Below are positions 11,232-24,300 of a DNA stretch of 64,000 nucleotides, in pieces. The notes under the pieces were generated by a model. That model did not search any database, was not told where the DNA came from, and saw only the letters and a list, made by a program, of their open reading frames with translations. A program made the translations under genes and the position numbers. Location of the stretch: assembly GCF_933775445.1 (NCBI RefSeq), contig NC_065874.1, positions 11,241,001 to 11,305,000 of the forward strand, given 5' to 3'. The stretch comes from Argentina anserina (Eukaryota; Streptophyta; Magnoliopsida; Rosales; Rosaceae). Position 1 is the first letter of the stretch. The number at the start of each line of letters is the position of its first letter.

Positions 11232-11620
11232 TCATTTGGCCCGTGAGTAGCCCGTCCCAAGGCCCGGCTCAGCCCGGTCAAAGCCTGGTCCTATGGGTAT
11301 AAGGCCGGGTGGAGGCCGAAAGTTCAAAGCCTCAGTCCGGCCCTCTGCCCAGCCCGTTGTAGTCCATAAGGCCAAAGCCCGGTCCGGTCCTAAAAAGCAC
11401 GATTAAAATCCCGCCCAAATCCCGTTCATTTTTAAAATTAATAATTTTATATGTATTTATTTGTTGTATATGTTAATTAGTTAAATTATTTTGTAATATA
11501 TTTAGTTAAATAATTACAATATCCTATTTTTTATTTAATTTTTAATAAAAAAATATACATTACACATAAAAATAATGGGCCCGGTCCGACCCGGAAAAAC
11601 CCGTAAGGCCCAGGCCCGTA
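11232..11620. repeat. GC-bordered repeat with cccggtccgg-type ends (MITE-like)
   Basis: Both flanks are rich in gcccgg, ggcccg and ggtccg motifs (11240-11420 and 11578-11620), around an AT-rich core. This resembles the family of small hAT-like elements with GGGCC-rich ends, but I could not define clean terminal repeats or a duplication. It may be degenerate. It lies directly against the first surviving exon of the NCL pseudogene and probably contributed to loss of the exon's 5' side. Confidence 0.5.
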
Positions 11621-11682
11621 GGTAGCCGGTTGGAGGAACAGATTCTTCTGTGGGTAGCCCGTTGGAGGAACAGATTCTTCTG
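11621..11682 (+). repeat. 32-bp tandem duplication at a repeat/exon junction
   Basis: The block ggtagccggttggaggaaca gattcttctg occurs at 11621-11650 and again, with one extra C, at 11652-11682. The second copy runs straight into the NCL-like exon (..TDSSEDCSLLYG..). The duplication therefore joins repeat and exon sequence. Confidence 0.85.
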
Positions 11683-13833
11683 AGGACTGCAGCTTACTTT
11701 ATGGTTTGTTTACATGCTCTTATACCATTTTGGGGAAACTCTTCTTGGTCTTGGGATATGTTCTTCTATATATAATTGGAGAATCTTATGTGGCTGCTGG
11801 CGGTGAGCTGATTTTTGAGGTTAATGGCTCTGTAGGAGCCAATTTGTTTCACCTCCTCGGTGCTATTCCAGATGCCATTATACTTCTAGGTACAATGCTT
11901 GCCTTGATCACTTACAATTATGGTCTACTTTTCTGCTTCGTTGCGTTGAAGGATTTTTTTTTTTGTTGAATCAGTAAGTGCTATATTCCTGATATCCTCA
12001 AGGGAACAGTGTCTTTAGAGGTAATGTGAAAGATACGGAATATATATGAATATATTAGAGTTCAATTTGGATGTTGAGTTATAATTCTTTTTCGTTTCCC
12101 TAATAATGTTTTAAAAAGCGAAGGCGTACCTCATGGGAATACTAACAACATTCAGCAGTAACCTTTTCCAATGATGCTTCAACTTATCCCATGATTGAGG
12201 GGAAGTCAAAATCCTTAACTTATCCCACGATTCATTCATGTTTTTAATATCAGTAACTGCTTGTGTCCATGATATATATTAAAAAGTAATTTCTAGTAAT
12301 TTGATTGCAATTGCAGGTTCTGGTGTGAGTACAGAAATTTGGACTACATATGCTGCAAGGATCATGGTCATATCTCTTATCCCATTTGCTGTTTCTCAAA
12401 TACCTCAAGTTCTCCACTTAAGCTCAGGTGGCCAAGACCTTACAGTTTTAATTGTACTCATTGTCTCTGGGATACTCACTATAGCTTATTTCTTCTACGA
12501 GGTAACTGGACAAGATGGAAATATGATTCTGTTGACAGCCTCTTATATAGTGAAGTATTGTTGATTCTTAGCAGTTTGCAATTTTTGGTGCAGTTCTACT
12601 GTGAACCTTTGTTACAGAGAAGCCGAATCAATTATGTAGAGCACAAGCAAGTGATGTCAAGACTCTTACTATATTTAGATTCTTGTGCACCTGGTGAGCT
12701 CCTAACCAGCAATGGGGAACCTAATAAAGATGTTCTCGAAAGGTTAGCCATTCAAAGAAAATTATTTTGTTCAGTATGTAGGTGCTTCATGAATCATGAT
12801 TTATTCAACTCTATGTGATTTTGTATTGCCACTTTCCTCAGGTTGTTTAAGACCCTCGATACATTTTGTCGTTCTATTCGTTTCACCTGATGAAATGAGA
12901 ACACTGGCAATCCAAATCCAATCTGCAAAGACCGGCTCGAGCAGGAATCATGAACACTTGGATACCATTATGAAAAAATTTGATAGGTCTGGTGATAAAT
13001 GCATTGATCTTCCAGAGTTTATTGGGTACATATCAAAGTGGCTTGATAAGGCAAAGCGTCCGAAAAATGCTTTTCATGAGCCTAGTCGTCTCTCATTTAA
13101 GTACTCCTTCAAGGGCATACAACAGGTATAAGATTGTTAGAGTTCACGATAATAACTGCTCCTGTAGAGATTTGATCAATTATAATTGTATAACTAAGTT
13201 CACATGTACAGGTAATAAATCAAGAGCACTACATGTTGGTATCTGAGAAAAATAACAGGGAGGAGGATGTTAAAAGCCCCAAGTGAATATCCTTCAAAGC
13301 AGCAATGATGCTGTTTCTGGGAACTTGTCTGGCTATTGTAGTTGCTGAACCTCTGATAGATGCTGTTGATGATTTCTCAGAAGCCACCAGCATTCCAACC
13401 TTCTTCGTATCGTTCATGTTGTTGCCTTTAGCTACAAGATGTAGCGAAACATTGTCAGCAATCAAAATGGCTCGCCAGAAGACGCAGCGAAGTCTCATCA
13501 ACATTGTCTGAGGTGCGTTTCCCACTATTCATCTGGCCTCAGCTTCATTGGTTCAAGAACCACGAATGTTACTAATCTTCTTATGATTACATGTTATGTC
13601 TGCAGTTATACGTGACGATAACGTTGAACAATCTACTCTGCCTATCAGTTTTCTTGGCCATAGTTTACATCAGGGGATTGGATTGGGACTTCGGATCTGA
13701 GGTGCTTGTTCTAGTTATTGTGTTCATTGTGATGGGTACTATCACCAGCTTGCGTACTATTTTGCCTCTTTGGACATCTGTACTATCTGCTTTATCCCCT
13801 GTCGCTCGCATTTCTTTCTTTGGCTGGTCATAG
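11652..13833 (+). pseudogene. NCL-type cation exchanger pseudogene
   Basis: Exons homologous to the intact gene at 17573-26821 are present in order: 11652-11889 (first exchanger repeat, LLGAIPDAIILLG), 12317-12501 (membrane segments), 12594-12742 (linker), 12842-13126 (EF-hands), about 13212-13511, and 13606-13833 (last membrane segments). The signal peptide region and the second exon are missing. A frameshift destroys the first EF-hand loop near 12880, while the second loop DRSGDKCIDLPE is intact. A TGA at 13284 stands where the family usually has Trp (SPK-stop-ISFKAA). The frame shifts again near 13480, and the C-terminal residues (SPVARISFFGWS) look frame-shifted. The second exchanger repeat reads PLATRCSE. 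Splice sites mostly survive, so decay may be fairly recent or transcripts may still be made. It may encode nothing useful. Confidence 0.85.
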
Positions 13834-13878
13834 ATCATCATTGAAATTTGAAATTTAGAAAGATGAAAGCAAGGCAGT

Positions 13879-15875
13879 TGTCACAGTCCCCGAATTTTGA
13901 ATAATAAAATTTTGAATTCAAATCCATGAAAACTCTAAAACAATCTCAAATATATTAAAATCATCTTATAATAACAGTGTATCGAAACTGAGTCCACAAC
14001 ACGACTCAGTCGACTTGAATAATACATAACTAGTTTATACCTCAATTGAAATGTAAAATTCACTCAATCCTCACCACAAACAGAAGAAAAAAATCTTAAG
14101 AGTAAGCCCTTTGAATCTGCTAATCCCCACTTGCAGAACTATCCTCTACACCATCAAATTGGTGCACCAGGATTGTAAACACAAACCCGGTAAGTTTTTC
14201 AGCCTGTATGAGTAAACCAACAGTATAACATACATTGCATACCAAGGAAATATGACAGATAACATTTAAAGACAAATGTACGCATGTGACACTGGGCAAC
14301 TCATCTATTACCCAATATCATTTAAAAATATGTGTAATCATGAGACACTAGGAAACTTATCTTTTATCCAAAATCATTTAAAAACATGGGTATTCATGAG
14401 ACCCAGGTACCCATTTGTTACCCCTCATGCAATACACCGATAGACACTAACAACCCATCTGTTACCAAATATCACTCGAAAACATGGGTACTCATCAGAC
14501 CCAAGCAACCCATCTAGTTACCCAAAATCATTTAAAACATGGGTACTCATGAGACCAATGTACTCATCTGTTACCCCTCATGTAGTACGCCGACAGACAC
14601 TGGGCAGCCCATCTGTTGCCCAATATCACTCAAAAATATGGGTACTCATGAGACTCGGGCAACCCATATGTTACCCTTCCAGTACACCGACAGACAGACT
14701 AGAGCTCTAACTAAATTGTAACCGACACCCGGCCAAGGCTTGGTTCTGATTACTGCCAACAACGTCTGAAGACCAGAAAACGTTTTAGCAAGACTCAATG
14801 TTAAAACCACGTACAATAACAATCCACACTTGTTATTGTACTACAACCAAACGAATCTTGCACAACAATATGAATATAGTCACAACATTATAATCTCACA
14901 TTTAAAACAAAACCAAAACATTATATAATTTAGCAACTCATATATATGTATCGTATTTACCATTTTCGTACACATATACAAACCACTATATTATATAAAT
15001 GTCACAATTCACTTTTTTTAATAATTTAAAAATATAAGTCACCGCCAAGGGTAGACTTGTCATAGTGAGATTTACTCACATTCACCATAGTTCAAAATCA
15101 CTAAAACCTTTTTATAATTATTTATTAAAATAGCGTTTCACTTACCCATGAACCGTACACGATCAAGTTCACGTAATTTAAACTAAAACATATTTTTAGA
15201 ATAATTTTTATAAGCTAGTGATGCAATGACTATGTTAACAACTCAAACTAAATTCAATAATTATAACACTACTTCGATCATGATGATCATTGTGAGATTT
15301 ACTCACCTTATTTCATGCGTACAACTTCCACGACACCGAGAGCGATTCCCTCACTCTTTTCGTCGTTTACCTAATAGCACGATAAAATACTTAGAAAACG
15401 ATACGTAAAATCTCAGGTGACGATTTATTACAGGTGAACATTGTTCATGAAACACTATTCATGATTTACTGTTCACATAACCATGTTCATGATTACTGTT
15501 TACATAACCCGTAAATAGTACCCGATCTGAATTTCTGATTTTTCTTCCCCTTTTCTTTTTAATTCCCCTATTTATATTACTTTCCAAAAATGTCTAAATA
15601 CATTTTTGATTCGTAACTTCTTCATACTAACTCTGATTTAGGCGTGCCGCGTGTCCACGAATTCGTATTGATGAACTCTACGACTTTTATGAACAAAGTT
15701 TTATGAGATTCTAACGGATAAAAAGTCAACTCTTGACCCCTCACGGTAACGTTTCCGAGTATAAATCCCTCGAACACTTTCGTTTTCTCCCTCATACTAT
15801 ATAATCGGATCACCACCAACTTAAATATCTCCGAACAATAATTAGAAAATAATTATAAATTTTCGGGATATTACA
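13879..15875 (-). repeat. Solo LTR of the Tekay-like family, 1997 bp
   Basis: Reverse-orientation copy: starts TGTCACAGTCCCCGAA and ends TTTCGGGATATTACA, the complement of the LTR ends defined at 8388-10463. No internal gag-pol accompanies it. Flanking pentamers gcagt and acagg agree at only three positions, so the duplication is decayed. It inserted 45 bp past the stop codon position of the NCL pseudogene. Confidence 0.85.
14285..14690 (-). repeat. Tandem sub-repeats within the LTR
   Basis: Units with catgggtactcatgagacc, followed by caacccatctgttaccc, recur every 50-60 bases. A higher-order period of about 153 bp is visible between the ttacccctcatg blocks at 14418 and 14571. The same motif is repeated in the LTR at 39493-41857, so it belongs to the family. 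Short LTR sub-repeats of this kind often lie near the promoter or enhancer; here that is only inference. Confidence 0.7.
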
Positions 15876-17572
15876 ACAGGATTCTTTGGCTATGCTGGAT
15901 AGCTAGAACAATATACTGCATTCTTGCTTCAGATAAAGTATATGCGTTTATCTAGCTTCACTAATGTTCACCTCAAAACCAACTAGTAATTCCGATGCTC
16001 TTTGGTTCTACTACCAAACATGACCTGGGCACCTGGCTAGCATTGCAATGTTGACCATAATTGGATATTGTTTTGGTTTTTTGGAAACATTTGGAAATTA
16101 ACAAATGGTAACCAGTTGATATATACTCAGACCAAGAGTTCAAGACTAATTCAATTCCATATTTTCAGGCCACTTACCAACCAATAGGAGGACTAGCTAC
16201 CAATATTCTTTGGATCGACTCTTTGTCTGAATTGAAATAATTCATATTAAAGTGAGTATATCCATATTATCTACACGAAGAAGTAGTAAAAAAAGATTTT
16301 AGTAAATAATTCACATTAGTAAATATATAATAAGGTCTGAAAGACAAAACAGAAGAAGTTAAACTCTGTATGTCCAATGTTATCTATACGAAGGAAATGA
16401 AAGCCACTGGCGGCTATCTCCAAAGAGAAAACACAGCAGCAGCCATGGCTACTAGGCCAATTTGAACGTAATCATCGTGTTCTATATATCGATTCACGAT
16501 TATCTCTACTTTTGGCATGATATTGATCGCAGAAGTACTCTCATCATAGCTAATGTTCGGCGGCCAATCATCATACTAAAAACTAGAGTCAAAAGGGCAT
16601 GCAAAATGATACGTAGGTTTGTATCAAAAAATATATGTGATACGTAGGTAAGAAAACTGTTGATTGGTTCTAAATAATGCACGTATGAAACAACGCGTTT
16701 GTAGTTCGAAACTTCGAATGGCATGCAAGTCATGTATCTTTTGACTCTGGATATATATGGCATTTGATTGAAACCTAAACTTCGTTAGGAAAATTAATGT
16801 GGAAAAGTTCCATTATTGATACTTGATAGAGACTGAAACAGTGTCACCTACGTATATGAAGTCAGATATAGCATCCATTAATTTTTTATATTAATTAGAC
16901 ACTACAACCCTTTCGATTTAAATAATTAACCTCTTATTAATATTTTTTTTGTCATAGTCTAATTCTGATACTTAACCATAGGGAAGACCCGAAGAAATCC
17001 ATGTGCTTGAAGCATGAAAGCCAGTAAGGTCGGATCCATATGGTAGGACAATTATCAGACGCCCCAACAACTAAAGAAAATCATGTTGCTGTAATAAATC
17101 AACAAACTAGCTAACATGATCTGCTGCTAAACACGCTATCGATATTCTAATTATCCTATATAATTAACCAGACATCATATGAATGATGATGGAGCCTACT
17201 TAGGGTTTCTTTTACTCAAAATTCATCATTCCTAGTTTTCCCAAATTTTCTCATAATTATAACTACAAAAATTGAGTACGTACACGTTGTCAAAAACATG
17301 GCTGCTTGGGTGTTATTTTTTTAAATAAAGTTCCAAAATAATATACAAACCTAATCCACCAAGATCAACATAGGAACATTGACCTTATGTATGCGCGCTC
17401 TCACCTCCAATTCAATCTTCCCAATACTTTTCTAGAAATCACCAGGATATATATATATATATACACACACCATGCAGTAATGAACATATATTCAAATATG
17501 TAAATATATACATCCTTTTCCACCTCCTCCATTAGCAAAAGTCTTCTTGTTCATTTCAACTACAACGCGGGA
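15876..17572 (+). other. Intergenic region and likely promoter of the NCL gene
   Basis: No credible coding region. The last 130 bases contain an alternating TA run (about 17449-17462) 110-125 bp before the ATG that may include the TATA element, followed by ca-repeats and a pyrimidine-rich leader (tccttttccacctcctccat, near 17512-17531). I saw no repeat with defined ends in this interval. Confidence 0.4.
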
Positions 17573-20500
17573 ATGAACAGACTCAGCAAAAATGATGCAT
17601 ATTTCATTTTTGTTCTATTTGCAATTTCATTAGTCCAAGTCGAAGGCCGTTCCTTTCGGTATATTGCTACTGTTACTTCAAGTGGTCAATCGGTTTCAGA
17701 CGGTGTTGATCATCATCATCATCATTATCATCATGATGTTGGGTTCAACCAAAGTAATGGAACGATCAGAAGCTCCTTCCAGCATCTCAAAGCCGATTCC
17801 AACGAGACCTGCGAGCAACTGTACGGATTCTTGCCGTGCTCCGACAGTATTTACGGGCATGTGTTCTTGATGGCGGTGTATGAGTACTTGTTGTTCCAAG
17901 GAGAGTCGTACTTGGCCGCTGGAGGTAAGCAGATCTTCAAGATTCTGGGTCCTGGTGTTTTCGGTGCCAGTGCTTTCCATATCCTCGGCGCCCTGCCGGA
18001 GTCGTTGTTGCTTCTTGGTACGTATTCAGCAACCTCTGCCTCTTTATTAATTTCCGGCCATGCTCGCAGTTTTTTCTATTGCCAAATGAATCTTGTAATG
18101 TCATCAAGAGTGTCAATCTTAATTAGAGGATCGACAATTAATTATTTTCTGAAAATGAAAACTGACGGATATATAGTTCATTGATTATCAATCACTTCGT
18201 TTTCTTTCGTTCAGCAAAATAAGTCTGACAAATATCAAATACGGAAATACAGCTATCACAAATTAATTTGCTGGATATATATATCGATCGCGACCCCGAA
18301 TATAGAGAATATATAGCTGCCATTACTGTAGTTTCTAGAATTCTCATGACCGAAAAAAATTAAATAAAAACATGTGGATTCAATCACCTACCTGTATGTG
18401 CACATGTATTAGACATCGGCGCCGATTAACTACTGGTCTCGTAGTGTTTTTTTAATAGTGGTGAAATTACATGCTAGAACAGAGTATTCACTTGTTGATG
18501 CATATATAATTAAGGTTTGGCAATAAGCCAATAAGCTTGCGCGGTTGTGCCTTGTATGAAAAGCAAGTGAAAAATGCAAAGACTTTCTTTTTCAAGTCAA
18601 CTATTGTACATTTTTGAAGAATCAACGTAATTTTTCACTGTTTTGGACCTTTTTTTTCCCATGATTATTGTTAAAATATACCAAAATAATGTAGGGTTAA
18701 GCTCAAGATAACAACCTGATCGATCATCATCTTGCCTGGATCCCATTGAGGTTTGGTATTATAGATATATAGTAAAGAATTTGAAATTGAAATGGCAGGC
18801 AGGTGATGTGTATCAATTTAGTTTATAGGCTAGTGATGAGAAGAACAAATATTTTTGTACTTAGTAATCCGCGGCCATTAGAAAATTCGGTAATACGATA
18901 TTGTTAGGGAATTAGGATCCTTTCCAACATGGCTCACAGAGTATACCGATAGAAAAATAAACAAACTATAAGAAAAGTAACAAGAGAACACCGAAATTAA
19001 CAAGGTTCGTCATAAACCTATGCCTACATCTCTGCGAGACATCATGTTCTTTACTATGAGAAATATAATAGTACAAGTTACATTTGAGCTAAATCCCATA
19101 ACCCAAAACCCATAACTTATGTACAACCACACTCATAGAATTTCCTAAGAACACACATTCATTCAAGAGTTATCCTCACCCTTGACATCTCTGCTCCCTT
19201 ACACAAGAGATATACACTTGGATCCTTTGTTGATGTCTACATCCACCTTACCGTGATGGTCACGCCATAATGACCACATCCACAAACTAAGTCATGAGAG
19301 CCACACCTTGGTTAACTAACTATGTCTCCTATATATAGGTCCACTAATTACAATCCAATTGGTCATTGGAAAAGCAAAACCTTTTCATACTAGAAAAAAA
19401 CATATTCCTAAAAAGAATAAACTTTAACATAATCATGTCTAATTAGGAAGAGTAACCAAATACAACTAAGATTTACTTTCCTAATCAAATTCTCATCACA
19501 TCCTAACAAATATTTGCTGTGGATACGACGTAAATTTTCCATGATGTACAAAATATATGTATATGGGCTTCCAACATAGATCGAGTGTGTACACATAGGA
19601 TGCATTTCTTTGACTAATTTTGTATGTTGAATAACTTCTCACAGCTTCTGGGTTCTTTAACACCAAGGAAATTGCTGAAGATTATGTGTACACTGGAGTC
19701 GGGTTGCTGGCTGGAACTTCAATTATGCTCCTAACAGTACTTTGGGGAACTTGTGTGATTGTTGGCCGGCAACACTTCACAAGTTGTAATGATACAAATT
19801 CGTCGACAGCTTTGTCGTGGGCAAGAACACCTGCATTATTGACAAGTCAGTTTTCTTAATCTCTTCTCAAATTACAAGTTCTAAACCTATCTACACTGCC
19901 AACATTAGTTATGTGCGACATACAATACCGATTAAGATCGAGCATATCACGTGATACGTTTTACATGTACCAACAATCCATGTGCGTGATAAACTTTAAA
20001 TAGGTTTGTAGCACGCTCACTAAACCAAAGTAAATAATTAAGTAACCTGCATGCTCACATTCATTTACTCTTACAGTTAGTAGATTTTTTAACCTAAAAT
20101 TAGGACCTCTTTAATCTCCTACTTTTAATTATTAGTTTACCCAGCTAGCTAGTTAGCTCTCATAATTTGGCAATTAATTTAGTTTTAATTAATTAGAAGC
20201 TTAATTAACATTGGCTCATTTGTTTTTGTCAATCATTTTTGTCCTTGAATTACAGATTGTGGTATCACAATCGATTTGGAGACCAGCGTCCTCGCAAGAA
20301 TTATGATCTTCTCAGTGATTCCATTTCTTATAATGCAAATCGCGAACATCTTCCACTCCACTTATGTTGAAAACATTTTCATCTTGGTTGCTCTCGGCAT
20401 TTCTATCGTATTCCTATTGTTGTACTTCATCTATCAGGTATACACACATTCACGACTAATTTGTCAATGAACTCACCGTATTCTTTTACTATTACAAATG

Positions 20501-21307
20501 TCTGTGAAGTACGTACTCATGCATAACCTCCATTATCTTTACAATGTTTTTTAAGTACAGGTCTTCCGGCCCTGGGTTCAAAAGAGAAGATTAGAATTTG
20601 TGAAACATGGAAATTTAGTATCAGACATTTTACAACATGTGCAAAAACATGCACTAGGGAGAATCCTCACAGTCCAAGGAGCACCTAATGTACGTGCCAT
20701 ACGAAGGTACTAAACTACTAATTAAGGGTTCCTTTTTTATTTCTCCTCCCTTAAGTACTGTGAAAGATCAACGAAAGATCAGCATATATGTCGTTGTGTA
20801 GCCCGGTTGGTGTCTGGTAAGTTTGAGTGTTTCACCACCAATGCACAGTTTTGCACCAAATCACTGCATGCATACATGTCGATATTCTTTTTAACTTAAT
20901 CCGCATTATGCCATTGATTAGGGTATGAGATATTTTGCAAATATACTTCAATTTTGGTATGTATACCAACTAATCGATAACGAATATGTTTCAGGCTGTT
21001 TGAGGAAATGGATGAAGATGCTGACGATCATATATCAGTTCCTGAAGTCAAAAAGCTTCTTCAAGAAATAAAATTCACATCAATGGCAAATGATGAGGAC
21101 AAAGGAATAGCAGAAGTGATGAAAAAGTTTGACATCGATAATAATGGAAAAATTAATAAAGATGAATTTGTGAATGGCTTCACAAAATGGGTTGATGAGT
21201 ACAAATTACTGCATAAAGAGAATACTGAAAGATCGCTGGAGGACATATATCAGGTAATATTCTACCATTCTATGATTTTACAATCTTTTTCCGGTAAGGA
21301 CATCCTA

Positions 21308-21363
<56 letters not shown>

Positions 21364-24300
21364 GGTGCAGACGTCTACACCATGCGGATTCTGCGATTTC
21401 GGTGACCGACGACACGCAATTACAATGCGAATGGTGCTAGCCGTGCTCCCCCTCCCAGCGCTCCTGTCTGTATCGGCCCATGGCGGCCGAAATCTTAAAA
21501 TTTCTGCAATGCTGAGAAACTCGAAATTTTCCAGAAATTTCGAGATTCCAGCCACCGTGTGCCAGCGTTGCAGCTCCAGCCAGCACAGACAAGAGCGCCG
21601 GGAGGGGGAGTGCGGTTGGCACCTTCCGCACTGTTGTCGATCACTACTGGTCACCGGAATTGCCAAACCCGTTGTAACGACCCCAAAATTTCGAGGTTAA
21701 AAAAAACTCAAAATTCTAAAGTCGTTAAACACAAAATAATCTCAAATAAATCGAAATCATTTAAGTGTAACAGCGGATCAATTCTGAGTTCTCAATACAA
21801 CTCAGACAACCAATTATTACAACCCAAATTTATAATCCATACACAAAATGGAAATGTAGTAATCCTCACAAATCACTCACAAATCTCACAAATGAAATTA
21901 CACAAATCCTCACACACAAATCCATGCTAAAACCTCACCACAAGTAGGATCCGAACGACTTCGAGCCTCTGTAGTCGACACTCAACCTCCACTAAACAGC
22001 ACCTGCGGAATTATCCCCTACACTATCGAATTGGTGCACCGGGATTGTAAACACAAACCCGGTAAGCTTATAGCTCGTATGAGTAAAATCAAAATATAAT
22101 TCGCATATCAAAATATACGAAAGATCACAAACAACAAATATAAATGCCCTCATGAGTCATTGGTCAGCCCATCTGGTTGACCCAAAGAAATATGAAATGA
22201 AACGCTCATGAGAAAATTAAGTAACCCTTCTGGTTACCCAATGCATTTATAATACGGGTACCAAGAACGCTGGTACACATCTGTTACCCCTCTCGTAATA
22301 CACCGCTGATATTGGATAGCCACCCGCTACCCAACATCCTAAATAAACTGAGTACCCATGAGCAGATAACCACCCGTTACCTCACATGCAGTACTAAGGC
22401 AGACAGACTAGAGCTCTAACTGTATCGTAACTTTCGCCCGGCCAAAGGCTAGGTTCCGACTTGCCAAACACGTACAATAATCTCACATCATATTGTACCA
22501 AAAATCAGGTCCGAAGACAATTCACATTTTAACAATCTCAATGTTAAAAATCACGTACAATAATCACACATCATATTGTACCACACATCACGTCCGAAGA
22601 CAAATCACAATTTTTAACATTCTCCGTGATAAAATCATGTACAATAATCACTCCTCATATTGTACGTTTTAAAACTTTCACGATATCACCACAATAAAAA
22701 TCATAACAGTATATTATATAGCAAACTATATATATTCGTATTTATTACCATTTATACAATATATACATAGTCCACTATATCATATACATGTCATATTTCA
22801 TAAACACCTGAAGAATTACGTACAATATTCTCACATCATATTGTACCATTTAAATCACATACTCATGCACAATTTTCCGTCACCGAAATGACTATTGTTA
22901 ATGAATTAATAACAGTACGTAATTTAATGAAATATATATATATATATATATATACTTATTACCATTATACTGTATATATGTAGTCCACTAAATTATATAC
23001 ATGTTGTAATTCATTTGATAAACACACTTGCAAAAATGTTGAATCACCACGAGGGTAGATTCGTAATTCAGTGAGATTTTACTCACCTTATCGACTCGAG
23101 CGTAATTCACAATTCCCGATGATAATTCATTTCCTCGATTTAACGATCACCTTGAAAAGACAAGAAAAGAATTTAGAATAGTTTCGTAAACCTTTAAATG
23201 CCGAAACAGTAATAATCGGTTACTGTTCAGCAATTTTCGATTTTACGAAATTACTGTTCGGTGTTACTGTTCACTGTTACTATTCCCGGATACTGTACAT
23301 TTATGCAATTAATACGTATTTCTGTACGTATAAATATTATATACGTATTTCTATACGTATAAATAGTAATACATATTTCTGTACGTATAAATATTAATAC
23401 GTATTTCTGTACGTATAAATATTAATACGTATTTATGTACATATAAATATTAATACGTATTTCTGTACATATAAATATTAATACGTATTTCTGTACGTAT
23501 AAATATTAATACGTATTTCTGTACGTATACGTACTGTTTAAATGTAAATACAATTCAGTAAATAAAATTTACTAAATTACCCTTTTACAAATTACTTTTT
23601 ACATTTACCGAAAGTAATTTATATTTATATTTACCGTAGGTAAAAATTTAATTACATTTACCGTAGTAAATAAAATTTACATTTACATTTTAGTAAATTA
23701 CCAAAATACCCTTCTGGTATAATAATCGCAGACCGCTGCACGTGGCGGCGCGTGGGGTGCACGCACCACCCGCCGGCAGGCCGCGCGTGGCACTCACGCG
23801 CCACTCACTGTGGCAGCGCGTGTGATGCCACCGCTGCCGCGATTCTCTCCTCCTCCTCCTCCTCTTCCTTCCCACCACCACAGACCCCTCCTAAACTAAC
23901 CCACGCGCTCCCACGCGCCGCCTCTAGGTGGCGGTAACCATCTCCATCAACCACCTCCGATCTGCCCAAATCTCCATCCAACTACTCCAAAATTCAACAT
24001 CAAACATTCATAACCAATAAACACATCCATAAATACCTTGATCAAAGCTGGACCCCCCCCCCCCCCCCCCCCCCCCCGATTTGGCCTCGGAATGGCTTGA
24101 ATCGCTGATGAACTTGAAATCCTTGGGGAGAACTCGGATTCGATGAAGTTTGGCCTCCAAGTCGAAGGCAGAGAGCACCAAGGCTAGGACCGGCGTAGGG
24201 AAGCCCTCTTCCGTGCTCGTGCGTCGCTGGAGGTGATGGCTCGATCGGACCGACTGCGTTCGGTCCCTGTGGATCGCGCCGAGCTTCACGGCGTCGCTGG

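Noticed and set aside
13874..15880. Perfect target duplication for the solo LTR
   Set aside because: gcagt and acagg share only three positions, so I report the LTR without claiming a TSD.
21254..21700. Continuation of the EF-hand reading frame past exon 5 into a longer protein
   Set aside because: A GT donor follows the conserved DIYQ end at 21253, and the continuation runs through a TA microsatellite and the foldback MITE.
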